Part shown: piece by piece, positions 34,686 to 45,299 of the stretch | Numbering within the stretch: the stretch's first letter is position 1 | How the letters are laid out: every line of letters begins with the position of its first letter | Assembly: GCA_947500415.1 (NCBI GenBank) | Contig: CANMRT010000001.1 | Span: 1,204,982 to 1,268,981, forward strand | Source: an uncultured Roseicyclus sp. | GTDB taxonomy: Bacteria > Pseudomonadota > Alphaproteobacteria > Rhodobacterales > Rhodobacteraceae | DNA: 64,000 bases | Direction: 5' to 3' | Notes under the pieces: generated by a model | Told to the model about the DNA's origin: nothing | The model's input: the letters and a program-made list of their open reading frames with translations, nothing else | Databases searched by the model: none | Made by a program: the position numbers and the translations under genes

Positions 34686-35825
34686 ATGACCGGATTTTCA
34701 CACAGGTTCAGAACCTTCTGGCGGCTTCTTAAAGTCACAGGTGTGCTGGCCGTCGCGTCCTGCACGCCAACCACACCCTCGGGCGGCTCCTGCGCGCGAC
34801 CCGATCTCGCCTTCGCCGGTGACGTTCTGCTGCACAGTCTGATCCAGTCCGACGCCGCATCGCGCCCGGAAGGCTTTGCACCCGCCTTCGGCCCCATTGC
34901 GGCGGCGCTGTCCCGGGCCGAACTCACACTCGTGAACCTAGAAGGCCCAACCGCGAGCAATATCGGGCTGGGAAACCGGCCAATTGCCGATCCAGGAACG
35001 CTCTACGATGGCCGCGCCTACACCGGCTTTCCGCGCTTCAATTACCATCCGTCCATCGCCGGCGTCTTGCGCAACGCAGGCGTCGACATCGTGCAAACCG
35101 CAAACAATCACGCCCTCGACCGAGGCGCTGGCGGAGTAGATCTCACCCTCCAAGCGCTGTCAGAGGCCGGTTTGCAGACCACCGGCACCATCCAGCGTGG
35201 GACAGAGCCCGTTTGGCACATAACTCGCCAGGTTGCAGGCCGAAACGTCGCCTTCCTGGCTTGCACATATTCAACCAATGGCCTCACCGACGGCCGTTCA
35301 CAAGTGCTCGGATGTTATGGAAATCGACCGTCTGTCCCCAGCCTTATCCAGACACTTTCCAATACCCCAGGCATTGATGCCGTGATCCTTCTACCGCACT
35401 GGGGCACCGAATATTCCGTCCGTCCAACGGCTCGCCAACGTCGTTTGGCCCAAGCCGCCGCGGATGCCGGGGTCACCGCCATCGTCGGCGCGCATCCCCA
35501 CGTGTTACAACCCATCGAAACGCTAACGGCTCGCGACGGGCGGCAGGTTCAGGTGGCCTATTCGCTCGGCAATCTGATCTCGTCGCAATGGGCGCTGCCG
35601 CGTCGCACGGGCGCAATCCTTTATCTGGACCTCGCCCGCGACGACGCCGGACGCACCATCGCCGCCAACGCCCGCTACATGCCCACGCGGGTGGAGCGCT
35701 TTGTGGAAACTGGCGTGGCCGTTTCGCCCGCCGCGAACCTCCCCGCCGGTGGGCCAAGCATCGCCCACGCCCGCGCCGTCCTCGGCCCCCGCGCGGTCGG
35801 CCCAGACGGCTGCCTGACCGACTAA
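34686..35825 (+). CDS. CapA-family lipoprotein (metallophosphatase-like)
   Basis: A 379-residue exported lipoprotein with lipobox VASC near residue 26. The CapA/PgsA domain shows FAGDVLL, NLEGPTASN, VDIVQTANNHALDRG, LPHWGTEYS, IVGAHPHVLQPIE and VAYSLGNLISSQ, matching the metallophosphoesterase-like metal sites of poly-gamma-glutamate biosynthesis CapA. No capBC genes are nearby, so it is a stand-alone member of unknown substrate. Its stop overlaps the stop of the opposite gene by 4 bp. Confidence 0.85.
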   Translation: MTGFSHRFRTFWRLLKVTGVLAVASCTPTTPSGGSCARPDLAFAGDVLLHSLIQSDAASRPEGFAPAFGPIAAALSRAELTLVNLEGPTASNIGLGNRPIADPGTLYDGRAYTGFPRFNYHPSIAGVLRNAGVDIVQTANNHALDRGAGGVDLTLQALSEAGLQTTGTIQRGTEPVWHITRQVAGRNVAFLACTYSTNGLTDGRSQVLGCYGNRPSVPSLIQTLSNTPGIDAVILLPHWGTEYSVRPTARQRRLAQAAADAGVTAIVGAHPHVLQPIETLTARDGRQVQVAYSLGNLISSQWALPRRTGAILYLDLARDDAGRTIAANARYMPTRVERFVETGVAVSPAANLPAGGPSIAHARAVLGPRAVGPDGCLTD

Positions 35826-36316
35826 CGCACCGCCGGCGGCAGGTCGCGCGCGCGTCCACCAATCTCCACCGCCGCGTTCCAAATTACACGCGCGCGGATC
35901 ATTGGCGTATCGCTTGCGATCCACCCCGTGCCCTCCAATACCGAGCCCCACAGTGGCCCCGGCAAGTCACGCCATTCGACGTCCAGATGAATGGCTGAAT
36001 GCTCGAACAGCCCCCGCAACGCCCGCGCAGGCAAGCTGATCGCCGCCGCGTTCACAGCGCCCGGTTGCCAAACGCCAGTCCGCAACGCCGCCAACCGTTC
36101 GGCCATGTCGCGCGCGCCATAACCCACGTCAACGACCACCCGCGCAACGGCAGGGTCGGTCAACTCGGTATCGGATAACCCATTCAGAACACGCGCAAAA
36201 TACGCTGTCCCACGTCGCGCCAACAGAAGCTCTTCCGCAGGAGCCTCCGCCGCATCGTAACGCGCCCCGCCCCCTTGCCGCGCAACCAGCGCCGCGCGGT
36301 CAGCTGCCGTCGACAT
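35822..36316 (-). CDS. Maleylpyruvate isomerase-like protein (MDMPI/DinB fold)
   Basis: A 164-residue helical protein of the mycothiol-dependent maleylpyruvate isomerase N-domain/DinB type (FARVLNGLSDTELTDPAVARVVVDVGYGARDMAERL...SAIHLDVEWRDLPGPLW). Context decides the role: it overlaps the gentisate dioxygenase gene by 17 bp, and maleylpyruvate is that enzyme's product. It would isomerise maleylpyruvate to fumarylpyruvate. The usual His metal ligand at the VVDVGYGAR position is not obvious, so catalytic details are uncertain. Confidence 0.72.
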   Translation of the reverse strand: MSTAADRAALVARQGGGARYDAAEAPAEELLLARRGTAYFARVLNGLSDTELTDPAVARVVVDVGYGARDMAERLAALRTGVWQPGAVNAAAISLPARALRGLFEHSAIHLDVEWRDLPGPLWGSVLEGTGWIASDTPMIRARVIWNAAVEIGGRARDLPPAVR

Positions 36317-37397
36317 GGGTGCGCATGAAGGCCAATCGTTCCATGATCGGCGCGTCGGAGAAGCGGAACAGGTCGAATTGCGTCTCGGCCTGCAGCTGCC
36401 AGGGCACCCAGGACGGAATGGTAAACAAATCGCCCTTGTCGAGCTGGTGCGTCACGCCGTTCATCACGACCGCGCCGCGCCCCTCGAAGACCTGAAACAC
36501 CGTCGATCCCACTTCGCGCCGTTCCGGTGTCTCAACACCTTCGCGCAGGCGGTGGAATTCGCAGCGGATCGTCGGCATCACATCGCCTCCGGTCGTCGGG
36601 TTCGTGTAGCGGATTGCGGCGTGGCCCTGTTCGACAGTGGCAGGTTGCCCCTCATCCTCCAGCAACAACTGTTCCGTCAACGCGCGGTCCGTATGCTCCC
36701 ACCGGAACGCGCAAAGCGGGCTGGACACCGTGTTTTGCAGCCCCGACAATGGCCGCAATCCGGGGTGCGCCCACAGCCGTTCACCACGGGAGAAGTTGGG
36801 CGTGGCATAATCCGTCACCCGGTCCGCGCCGAATTCGAAGAACCCCACATCCATCTGTTGTGAAAAGGGGATATCCAGCCCATCAATCCAGGCCATGGGC
36901 GCGTCTCGGTCGTTGTGATGACCGTGAAAGCGCCAGCCGGGCGTCAGCAGAAGATCGCCGCGCGACATGCGCACTGGGTCGCCATCAACCACGGTCCAAA
37001 CGCCTTCCCCTTCGACGACAAAGCGAAACGCATTCTGGGCATGTCGATGCTCTGGCGCGGTCTCCCTCGGGCCCAAATACTGGATCGCGCACCACAGTGT
37101 TGGGGAGATGTAGGCATTCGGCGCAAGGCCTGGGTTCGCCAGCCCAATCGCGCGCCGTTCGCCACCGCGACCTACCGGAACCAATTCGCCTGACGCCTCG
37201 GCGAGCGGCAAAAGATCCGACCATTTCCACACATGGGGCAGGGCCTTGGGCGCAGGCGTCATGGGCATCAGGTCGCCCAGTTGCGTCCAGAGCGGGATCA
37301 GGGATTGCGCCGCAAAACCTTCATAAAGCGCGCGCAATTCCGGGCTGTCTTCCGGCTGCATCCCATGGGCCACGGTTTCATGTGTCTCTTCACTCAT
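36300..37397 (-). CDS. Gentisate 1,2-dioxygenase
   Basis: A 365-residue bicupin ring-cleaving dioxygenase using Fe(II) to open gentisate to maleylpyruvate. The first cupin shows EHRHAQNAFRFVVEGEGVWTVVDGDPV..GDLLLTPGWRFHGHHND with the His ligands; the second is GRGAVVMNGVTHQLDKGDLFTIPSWVPW. The ATG at 37397 is preferred to an in-frame TTG at 37424 that would extend the protein by nine residues. It sits 23 bp after the hydroxylase gene, in one operon. Confidence 0.9.
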   Translation of the reverse strand: MSEETHETVAHGMQPEDSPELRALYEGFAAQSLIPLWTQLGDLMPMTPAPKALPHVWKWSDLLPLAEASGELVPVGRGGERRAIGLANPGLAPNAYISPTLWCAIQYLGPRETAPEHRHAQNAFRFVVEGEGVWTVVDGDPVRMSRGDLLLTPGWRFHGHHNDRDAPMAWIDGLDIPFSQQMDVGFFEFGADRVTDYATPNFSRGERLWAHPGLRPLSGLQNTVSSPLCAFRWEHTDRALTEQLLLEDEGQPATVEQGHAAIRYTNPTTGGDVMPTIRCEFHRLREGVETPERREVGSTVFQVFEGRGAVVMNGVTHQLDKGDLFTIPSWVPWQLQAETQFDLFRFSDAPIMERLAFMRTHVDGS

Positions 37398-37420
37398 GTC
37401 GAAAACCCCGCGTAACCCAT

Positions 37421-38614
37421 TCAAACCCCTCCCTGATCCAGCGGCAATCCGTTCGACCGATAAATCCAGGTCAGCCGATCATACCAGTCCTGCGCGCTCA
37501 TGGCTTGCATCACCTCATTGCGCACGGCGGCCTTCGCATCATCGGGGTGGTAGATGTAGTCGCCGATGAGGCGAGAGTTCATCTGCACCCGCGCCGTGCG
37601 CGTGGCGCGCATCGCCTCGTACCGCTTCAAGGCGGCCTCCACATCCTCGGCCCCGTCCAACGCAACCGCTAAAGCCACGCCGTCTTCCATCGCCATGCAG
37701 GCCCCTTGCGCGAAATATTGCAGCATCGGATGCGCGGCATCGCCCAGAAGGGCTACGCGCCCGTCGGTCCACTGGCTGACAGGTTCCCGATCGCAGAGCA
37801 CCCACAGCTTCCAATCGCGCCCATGCTCGATCACCGCACGGGCACTTGGGTGGACATGCTCAAACCCGACGGCGACTTCCTCATGGGTTACGGGACGGCC
37901 AGAGACCGCCTCTTCCACATCACGGTGGTAGGTCACGACCAGATTGAAGACCGTCCCGCCCTTCAACGGGTAATGCACGATATGGCACTTTGGCCCGGCC
38001 CAAAGCGTCGCCGCATTCATGCGCAGGTCTTCGGGCATGACCTCCCGCGGGATGACGGACCGATAGGTGGTGTGGCCGGACACCACCGGCTCCCCATCTG
38101 CCAACATCTGCGCGCGAATGGGCGAGCGCAGCCCCTCCGCTCCAACCAAGGCGCGTCCGGTGACATCGGGCTGGTCCTTGCAGCGCAGCAACACGCTTGT
38201 GCCGTCCTGCACATATTCAGTGACCGCATGGCGCGTGCGGACCTCCACCAGCTCACTCTCGAGGCAACGATCAAGCAGCAGTTGGTGCAGCTCCGCCCTG
38301 TGAACCACGGCGTAGGGGTTGCCGAAATGCCTGCGAAAATCCTCTTCCAGCGGGATGCGCGTGATCTCTTCCGCCGTTTGCGCATCCATCAAACGTAGCG
38401 CGTCGATGAACACAGCCGTCTCCCGCATCTGTGGCCCGATCCCCAGCGCGTCGAAGCAGTGAAATCCGTTGGGACCAATCTGGATGCCGGCCCCTATTTC
38501 ACCCAAACGGCTGGATTGCTCGACCACGATGGAGCGGATGCCCTTGCCGGCAAGGGCCGCGGCTGCCGCGAGCCCGCCGATGCCGCCGCCAGCGATGAGG
38601 ATTGGTAAATTCAT
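37421..38614 (-). CDS. FAD-dependent 3-hydroxybenzoate 6-hydroxylase-like monooxygenase
   Basis: A 397-residue flavoprotein monooxygenase: GAGIGG-type dinucleotide loop ILIAGGGIGGLAAAAALAGKG, the DG-like motif in ALVGAEGLRSPIR, and GRVALLGDAAHPMLQYFAQGACMAMEDG. It belongs to the salicylate/3-hydroxybenzoate hydroxylase group. Next to gentisate dioxygenase, 3-hydroxybenzoate 6-hydroxylation to gentisate is the best fit; salicylate 5-hydroxylation is less likely for a single-component enzyme. Its ATG has no ribosome site and lies directly after a promoter-like element, as in leaderless mRNAs. Confidence 0.87.
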   Translation of the reverse strand: MNLPILIAGGGIGGLAAAAALAGKGIRSIVVEQSSRLGEIGAGIQIGPNGFHCFDALGIGPQMRETAVFIDALRLMDAQTAEEITRIPLEEDFRRHFGNPYAVVHRAELHQLLLDRCLESELVEVRTRHAVTEYVQDGTSVLLRCKDQPDVTGRALVGAEGLRSPIRAQMLADGEPVVSGHTTYRSVIPREVMPEDLRMNAATLWAGPKCHIVHYPLKGGTVFNLVVTYHRDVEEAVSGRPVTHEEVAVGFEHVHPSARAVIEHGRDWKLWVLCDREPVSQWTDGRVALLGDAAHPMLQYFAQGACMAMEDGVALAVALDGAEDVEAALKRYEAMRATRTARVQMNSRLIGDYIYHPDDAKAAVRNEVMQAMSAQDWYDRLTWIYRSNGLPLDQGGV

Positions 38615-38615
38615 A

Positions 38616-38650
38616 AGTATACATACTAAAGAATGGGCGAGATCGGTCAA
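38616..38650 (-). promoter_or_regulatory. Promoter with palindrome ahead of the gentisate operon
   Basis: On the minus strand TTGACC (38650-38645), 16-base spacer, TAGTAT (38628-38623), followed within eight bases by the ATG at 38614. The perfect inverted repeat AGTAT-2-ATACT (38616-38627) covers the -10 and the start, a good place for a repressor. Confidence 0.5.
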
Positions 38651-38719
38651 GCCACTTGGAAGGGGGCTTCCAGGTGCGCCACAATCACATGGATCTGAGG
38701 CTTTATTCCAACGGGGACG

Positions 38720-40210
38720 TTATGCCCCCGCAACGAACCCTTGCAGCGTCGCACGCGGTCCGTCCTGCCAGATCTGCGACAACCAACGTCCAAACGCCTC
38801 GGAAAACGCTGCGTTTTCCGCCAGATCACCGTAGAGATGCGTCTGTGCCAGCCACGCCTGCGGATCGTCCTTCGCCGCAATCGCTGCTTCGTTCAGAACG
38901 TCCCAAGCCGGATCATTAGGTTCAATCACCGAGCCATCGGCCCGCGTCCCGAAACACATTCGCGCCCAAAGCGCCTCCACCAATGCCAATGCCTCGACGG
39001 AGGCGTCAACTGCGATGGCCTCGCGCACAATGGGCAGAACGAAGCCTGTGTGGCGGGATGATCCGTCAAAGGCCACGCGTCGTGTGGTGTCCTTGATCGC
39101 CGGATTGGCAAAGCGCCCCTCGATCAGGCCAATGTAGGCCGCCGGTGTCATGCCGGGGACGGGCGCCACGTAGGGCGCAATTCCATCGACTTCCGCCTTG
39201 CGCCAGAACGCACGGACATCGGGATCAGCCATGCAATCGGCGATGGTGGCACAGCCCAAAAGCTCGCCCGCATTGGCCAACACCTGGTGGCCCGCGTTCA
39301 GGATGCGGATTTTCATGGCCTCGTAGGAATGAACATCCGACGTGATCGTTGCGCCCACATCCTCCCAGCGGGGGCGCCCCGCGCAGAAGTCATCTTCGAT
39401 GACCCACTGGCGGTAATTCTCATGGGTCACCGGCGCTGCGTCGTCGATGCCAAAGCTACGCGCCAGTGCCAGCTCATCCGGGCCAGTGGCTGGCACAATG
39501 CAATCCACCATCGAATTCGGGAAACTGGCATTGGCGTCGATCCAATCGGCCAACTCTGGATCAGACAGACGGGCAAGGCCCACGACGGTCTGCCGCAGGA
39601 TCGCACCGTTGCCTTGCAGGTTGTCGCAGGATTGGCCGGTAAAGGCCCCATGGCCTGAATCACGGCGCATCCGAAGGGCCGCAACCATGGCGCCAAAGGC
39701 AGTAACCGGCGCGTCCGGCACGGCTGCGTCGTGGGCGATGTCGGGGTGGGCTGCATCAAGCCCGCCGGTCACGGGGTCTAGGTAGTACCCGCCCTCGGTC
39801 ACCGTCAGCGCGACGATACGGATCGCTGGGTTCGCCATCTGAGCAATCAATGGGCCGTTGCCTTGTTCGATTGGTAAATAGTCGATCATCGGGCCAACGA
39901 TCTCGGCGCGGGAGCTTCCGGGCGACAATTCGATCAACGTCGTCAGGCAATCCTGCGCCAGCAACCGCTCTCGCATCTTGGCATCATAGGGCCGCACGCC
40001 CGCACCGATGATCGCCCAATCCCGTGCTTGCCCACGCTGCATCAACTCATGCAAATACCACGCCTGGTGGGCGCGGTGGAAATTGCCAAGGCCGATGTGA
40101 ACGATGCCCGGCGTCAGGTCGGCGCGCGTGTAGTTGGGCGTTGGAATGTCATCGCCAAATTGATCAAGGGCATCGCGGCGCAAGGGCAGGGCAGGGGTCA
40201 TGTCTTTCAT
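38720..40210 (-). CDS. mtlK: Mannitol 2-dehydrogenase
   Basis: A 496-residue polyol dehydrogenase of the long-chain mannitol family that oxidises D-mannitol to D-fructose with NAD. Seen: HIGLGNFHRAHQAWYLHEL (nucleotide loop), NPAIRIVALTVTEGGYYL, SCDNLQGNGAILRQTVVGLA, MVDCIVPA and KIRILNAGHQVLANAGEL with the catalytic Lys region. ATG at 40210 overlaps the smoS stop (TGATG). The gene order matches the Rhodobacter sphaeroides smo/mtl operon; a xylulokinase gene, which follows there, is absent here. Confidence 0.9.
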   Translation of the reverse strand: MKDMTPALPLRRDALDQFGDDIPTPNYTRADLTPGIVHIGLGNFHRAHQAWYLHELMQRGQARDWAIIGAGVRPYDAKMRERLLAQDCLTTLIELSPGSSRAEIVGPMIDYLPIEQGNGPLIAQMANPAIRIVALTVTEGGYYLDPVTGGLDAAHPDIAHDAAVPDAPVTAFGAMVAALRMRRDSGHGAFTGQSCDNLQGNGAILRQTVVGLARLSDPELADWIDANASFPNSMVDCIVPATGPDELALARSFGIDDAAPVTHENYRQWVIEDDFCAGRPRWEDVGATITSDVHSYEAMKIRILNAGHQVLANAGELLGCATIADCMADPDVRAFWRKAEVDGIAPYVAPVPGMTPAAYIGLIEGRFANPAIKDTTRRVAFDGSSRHTGFVLPIVREAIAVDASVEALALVEALWARMCFGTRADGSVIEPNDPAWDVLNEAAIAAKDDPQAWLAQTHLYGDLAENAAFSEAFGRWLSQIWQDGPRATLQGFVAGA

Positions 40211-40973
40211 CAGCTCATCCATTGTCCGCCATCCACGTTGAAACACTGGCTGACGATATAGTCTGCCTCAGACGTGGCCAGAAACACAGCCATCCCGGTC
40301 AGATCTTCGGCCACGCCCATGCGCCCGTAAGGCACTGCGTCGCCCACTTCACGCTTTTTCTGACCCGGCGCTTTGCCCTCGTATTTGGCGAAGAATGCAT
40401 CGACACCGTCCCAGTGTTCGCCATCCACCACTCCGGGTGCGATGGCATTCACATTGATCCCGTGTTCGATCAGGTTCAGCCCCGCCGATTGCGTCAGGCT
40501 GATAACGGCCGCCTTGGTAGCGCAGTAAACGGCCACCAAAGGCTCCCCCCGTCGACCCGCCTGGCTTGCCATGTTGATGATCTTGCCGCCGTCACCGCGG
40601 TCGATCATGTGCTTTGCCACCGCCTGCATCGTGAAGAGTGTGCCTTTGACGTTGATGTCAAAGCAACGCGCGTAATCTGCCTCGGTGATCTCCACCAACG
40701 GGCCCGCCGTGAAAATTGCTGCGTTGTTGATGAGGATATCGATGCGCCCCAGCTGTTCCACCGCCCGTGACACCGCGGCCTCAATGCTGGTCGGATCCGA
40801 CACATCCATAGGCACGGCAACAGCCCCGATCTCCTCTGCCGTCGCCACAGCACGCGCCAAATCGATGTCGGCGATCGCCACCTGCGCGCCTTCCGCAATA
40901 TAGCGTTCGGCAAAGGACCGCCCGATGCCGCGTGCGGCCCCGGTTATCAGTGCGGTCTTGCCGGACAGCCGTG

Positions 40974-40977
<4 letters not shown>
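40210..40977 (-). CDS. smoS: Sorbitol dehydrogenase (SDR)
   Basis: A 255-residue SDR with [38 protein letters not shown] (Ser and YxxxK) and a C-terminal DGGQWMS. It closely fits SmoS, which oxidises D-glucitol to D-fructose and galactitol to tagatose. It overlaps smoK by four bases and mtlK by one, inside the polyol operon. Confidence 0.9.
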
Positions 40978-41978
<1,001 letters not shown>

Positions 41979-41989
41979 GGGTCGTCTCC

Positions 41990-42820
41990 TTACTTAACGG
42001 CGCCGAAGGTCAGGCCTCGGACAAGTTGTTTCTGGCTGAACCAGCCAAGGATGAGGATTGGCGCAATGGCCATGGTTGAGGCCGCCGATAGCTTGGCGAA
42101 GAACAGACCCTCTGGTGAGGAGTAGCTGGCGATGAAGGCCGTCAGCGGTGCCGCATCCACGGAGGTCAGGTTCAGGGTCCAGAACGCTTCGTTCCAGGCC
42201 AGGATGAAGTTCAGCAATAGTGTCGACGCGATGCCGGGCACGGCCATGGGTGTCAGTACATAAAGCAGCTCGTCCTTCAGAGATGCGCCATCCATCCGCG
42301 CCGCTTCCAGGATCTCACCCGGAATTTCGCGGAAGTAGGTGTAAAGCATCCAGACAATGATCGGCAGGTTGATCAGCATCAGGATCACAACCAGCGCATA
42401 GCGATTGTCCAGCACGCCCAACTCGATGCAGAGCAGGTAGATGGGGTAGAGAACACCCACCGCAGGCAGCATCTTCGTCGACAGCATCCAAAGCAGGATG
42501 TCCTTTGTCCGCTTGGATGGCACGAAGGCCATGGACCAAGCCGCGGGGACGGCGATGATGATGCCCAGTATGGTCGAGCCACCGGCGATGATGACCGAAT
42601 TCCACAAGAACCGCATGTAGTTCGAGCGTTCCTGCACCACCCCGTAGTTCTCCAGTGTCCAATCGAAGAACAGGAAGACTGGTGGGTTTGCGATCGCCTC
42701 GGCCTCGGTTTTGAACGAGGTCAGGACAGTCCATAGGATCGGGAAGAAGATCAGGATCCCGATGGTCCATGCAATGGCGGTGTTGAGGGCCTTGCGTGGT
42801 GTTGTAACGGCGCGTGCCAT
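41990..42820 (-). CDS. smoG: Polyol ABC transporter permease
   Basis: A 276-residue inner-membrane permease with six helices and the EAA loop [29 protein letters not shown] that docks on SmoK. GGAGG lies upstream. It forms the translocation pore with SmoF. Confidence 0.92.
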   Translation of the reverse strand: MARAVTTPRKALNTAIAWTIGILIFFPILWTVLTSFKTEAEAIANPPVFLFFDWTLENYGVVQERSNYMRFLWNSVIIAGGSTILGIIIAVPAAWSMAFVPSKRTKDILLWMLSTKMLPAVGVLYPIYLLCIELGVLDNRYALVVILMLINLPIIVWMLYTYFREIPGEILEAARMDGASLKDELLYVLTPMAVPGIASTLLLNFILAWNEAFWTLNLTSVDAAPLTAFIASYSSPEGLFFAKLSAASTMAIAPILILGWFSQKQLVRGLTFGAVK

Positions 42821-42833
42821 AGTCAGTCCCTCC

Positions 42834-43763
42834 TCAACGGTCCAGGTTCTTGCCGACGATGCGCATCAGGAAGATGGCAACGATGTTGGCAAGGATGATG
42901 GCGTAGACACCGCCCGCCGATCCCAGACCGATGTTCTGGCTTTCCAGAACCCGCTGGTAGATCAGGTAGGTGAGCGTCCGTGTCCCGAAGGCGCCGCCGG
43001 TGGTGACAAAGATTTCCGCAAAGACCGCCAGAAGGAAGATCGTCTGGATAAGGATCACGATGGTGATCGCGCGGCTCAGGTGCGGAAGGGCGATAAAGAA
43101 GAAGCGGGCGAAGGGGCCAGCGCCGTCCATCTCTGCGGCCTCCAACTGTTCGCTATCGAGCGATTGGAAAGCAGTCAGAAGGATCAGGGTCGCAAAGGGC
43201 AGCCACTGCCACGAGATAATCAGGATCAGTGAGAACATCGGCACGTCACTAAGCCAGACAACTGGGTCGGCCCCAAATGCGCGCCAAAGGTGCGAGAACA
43301 ATCCGTTTGTCGGATCCATGAACATGTTCTTCCAGACCAGCGCCGAAACGGTGGGCATCACGAAGAACGGTGCAATGACGAGGATACGAACAACGCCCTG
43401 ACCCCACATCGGCTGGTCCAGCAACATCGCCAGCAGGATGCCGAAGATGACCGAGACCGCAAGGACACCGCCAACAATGACGAGTGTGGTCACAACCGCG
43501 TCGGCGAAAGCGCCTGATGATGCGAAAGAGGCGAAGTTTTGGAAACCAACCCAATCAAGGGTGGGAAAGCCGGTAATGTAGTCCAGTAGGAAATCGCCGA
43601 AGCCATCTCCGCGCTCGCCGATCCGGTCTCCGCGAAGGGGTAGGAACCGCTTGAAGGATAAGATCAACGTGAGCGAGAGGGGCACCAGCATCCAGACCAG
43701 AAGCAGGAAAACTGCCGGGGCCATCATGATGCGTGCCGCTGATCGAGAACTCTGGGTTGCCAT
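42834..43763 (-). CDS. smoF: Polyol ABC transporter permease
   Basis: A 309-residue permease with six helices and an EAA loop (EQLEAAEMDGAGPFARFFFIALPHLSRAI). The ATG at 43763 is preferred, with AGGA about ten bases upstream; an ATG at 43778 is possible. It lies 13 bp before smoG. Confidence 0.92.
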   Translation of the reverse strand: MATQSSRSAARIMMAPAVFLLLVWMLVPLSLTLILSFKRFLPLRGDRIGERGDGFGDFLLDYITGFPTLDWVGFQNFASFASSGAFADAVVTTLVIVGGVLAVSVIFGILLAMLLDQPMWGQGVVRILVIAPFFVMPTVSALVWKNMFMDPTNGLFSHLWRAFGADPVVWLSDVPMFSLILIISWQWLPFATLILLTAFQSLDSEQLEAAEMDGAGPFARFFFIALPHLSRAITIVILIQTIFLLAVFAEIFVTTGGAFGTRTLTYLIYQRVLESQNIGLGSAGGVYAIILANIVAIFLMRIVGKNLDR

Positions 43764-43885
43764 GACGCAATTCCTCATCGTTCAGGCGCAAGGCCCGTTG
43801 AAACGCTGGGTGAACTTTTGATTGAAGTCTTTTGGGGATGGAAGGCGGCGGCGACCGCCGCCTTCCGATATGAGTCGCCCGGGGT

Positions 43886-45205
43886 TTACTGGTAACCAGC
43901 TGCCGACAGGGCTTCGTTCACAATGGCCTGACCATTCGCAAGCGCTTCTTCGATGGTCTGCTGACCAGCGTAAGCGTTCGAGAATTCCTGGCTCACTTCG
44001 GTCCAGAAACCAGCGAACTCGGGGATCGCCATGAACTGAACGCCGGTGTAGGGCACAGGGTCCACAGTCGGCTCGTTCGGGTTCGCCGACAGGATCGAGT
44101 CGAGCGTCATCTGAGCGAACGGAACTTCCGCGTAGTTCGGGTTGTCATAGAGCGACTGACGTGCGCCCGGAGGAACGTTGGCCCAGCCTTCGTTCGCGGC
44201 AACCTGCTCGATGTAGCCCGTACCGGTGGCCCACTCGATGAACTGCATGGCTTCGTCCTGCTGCTGCGTGCCGGCAGGAACTGCCAGTGCCCAGGCCCAG
44301 AGCCAGTTCGAACGCGGGCCGAGGCCGTTGTCGGGTGCCAGCGCGAAGCCAACCGAATCCGCGACTTCAGAGTCGTCGGGGTTGGTCACGAACGATGCTG
44401 CCACCGTTGCGTCGATCCACATGCCGCACAGACCCTGGTTGAACAGCGAGAGGTTCTCGTTGAAGCCATTGGTCGCGAAACCGGCAGGACCGGACTCTTG
44501 CATCATGTCGTTGTAGAAGTTGAGCGTGTTGGCCCAAGCTTCGCTGTCGAGCTGTGCGTTCCACTCTTCGTCAACAACGCGTGCGCCGAAGGAGTTGGCC
44601 ATTGCGTTGATGAACGCGCCGCCTTCGCCCCAGCCCGGCTTGCCGCGCAGGCAGATGCCGTTGATGTCGTTGTCGCGATCGGTCATGGCCGCCGCGGCTT
44701 CACGAATGAATTCCCAAGTGGGGGCGGCAGGCATTTCCAGGCCAGCAGCTTCCATCAGATCAGTGCGGTACATCACCATCGACGATTCGCCGTAGAACGG
44801 TGCTGCATAGAGCGTGCCGTCGTGGGACAGGCCGCCGCGCATGGCGGGCAGGATGTCGTCAACGTTGTACTCTGCGGACAGGTTGTCCAGGGGGACCAGC
44901 CAGCCGTTGGAACCCCAGATCGGAGCTTCGTACATGCCGATGGTCATGATGTCGAACTGCCCACCTTCGGTGGTGATGTCAGTCGTAACGCGCTGACGCA
45001 GAACGTTTTCTTCCAGCGTAACCCACTCGACGGCGATGCCGGTCTCTTCGGTGAACTGGTCGGTGTAGCCCTGCATCCGGATCATGTCGCCGTTGTTGAC
45101 GGTCGCGATCGTGATGGTGGCCGAGTGGCCGTCGGCAAATGCCGCAGTGGCCGAAATACACAGCGCCAGAGCGCTGGTCGTGCGAAGCACGGTCTTCATA
45201 AACAT
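43886..45205 (-). CDS. smoE: Polyol ABC transporter substrate-binding protein
   Basis: A 439-residue exported family-1 solute-binding protein. Signal peptide ends SATAAFA before DGHSATITIA. The fold pattern TDQFTEETGIAVEWVTLEENVLRQRVTTDI...FDIMTIGMYEAPIWG..GWLVPLD is that of sorbitol/mannitol binders. GGAGG is six bases before the ATG. The first operon gene; the palindromic operator 70 bp upstream puts it under LacI-type control. Confidence 0.92.
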   Translation of the reverse strand: MFMKTVLRTTSALALCISATAAFADGHSATITIATVNNGDMIRMQGYTDQFTEETGIAVEWVTLEENVLRQRVTTDITTEGGQFDIMTIGMYEAPIWGSNGWLVPLDNLSAEYNVDDILPAMRGGLSHDGTLYAAPFYGESSMVMYRTDLMEAAGLEMPAAPTWEFIREAAAAMTDRDNDINGICLRGKPGWGEGGAFINAMANSFGARVVDEEWNAQLDSEAWANTLNFYNDMMQESGPAGFATNGFNENLSLFNQGLCGMWIDATVAASFVTNPDDSEVADSVGFALAPDNGLGPRSNWLWAWALAVPAGTQQQDEAMQFIEWATGTGYIEQVAANEGWANVPPGARQSLYDNPNYAEVPFAQMTLDSILSANPNEPTVDPVPYTGVQFMAIPEFAGFWTEVSQEFSNAYAGQQTIEEALANGQAIVNEALSAAGYQ

Positions 45206-45275
45206 CCGGTTCCTCCCTGAATTGGATGTGATGGGAAGAGGGTGCTGTAGAACCTACGCCGCGTCAAGAAAAAAC

Positions 45276-45289
45276 TTTACGCGCGTAAA
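45276..45289. promoter_or_regulatory. LacI-type operator upstream of smoE
   Basis: Perfect 14-bp palindrome TTTACGCGCGTAAA with central CG, typical of LacI/GalR operators, between smoE and its regulator gene. A near copy precedes the regulator (46400-46413). Confidence 0.75.
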
Positions 45290-45299
45290 TTTTTGACGA

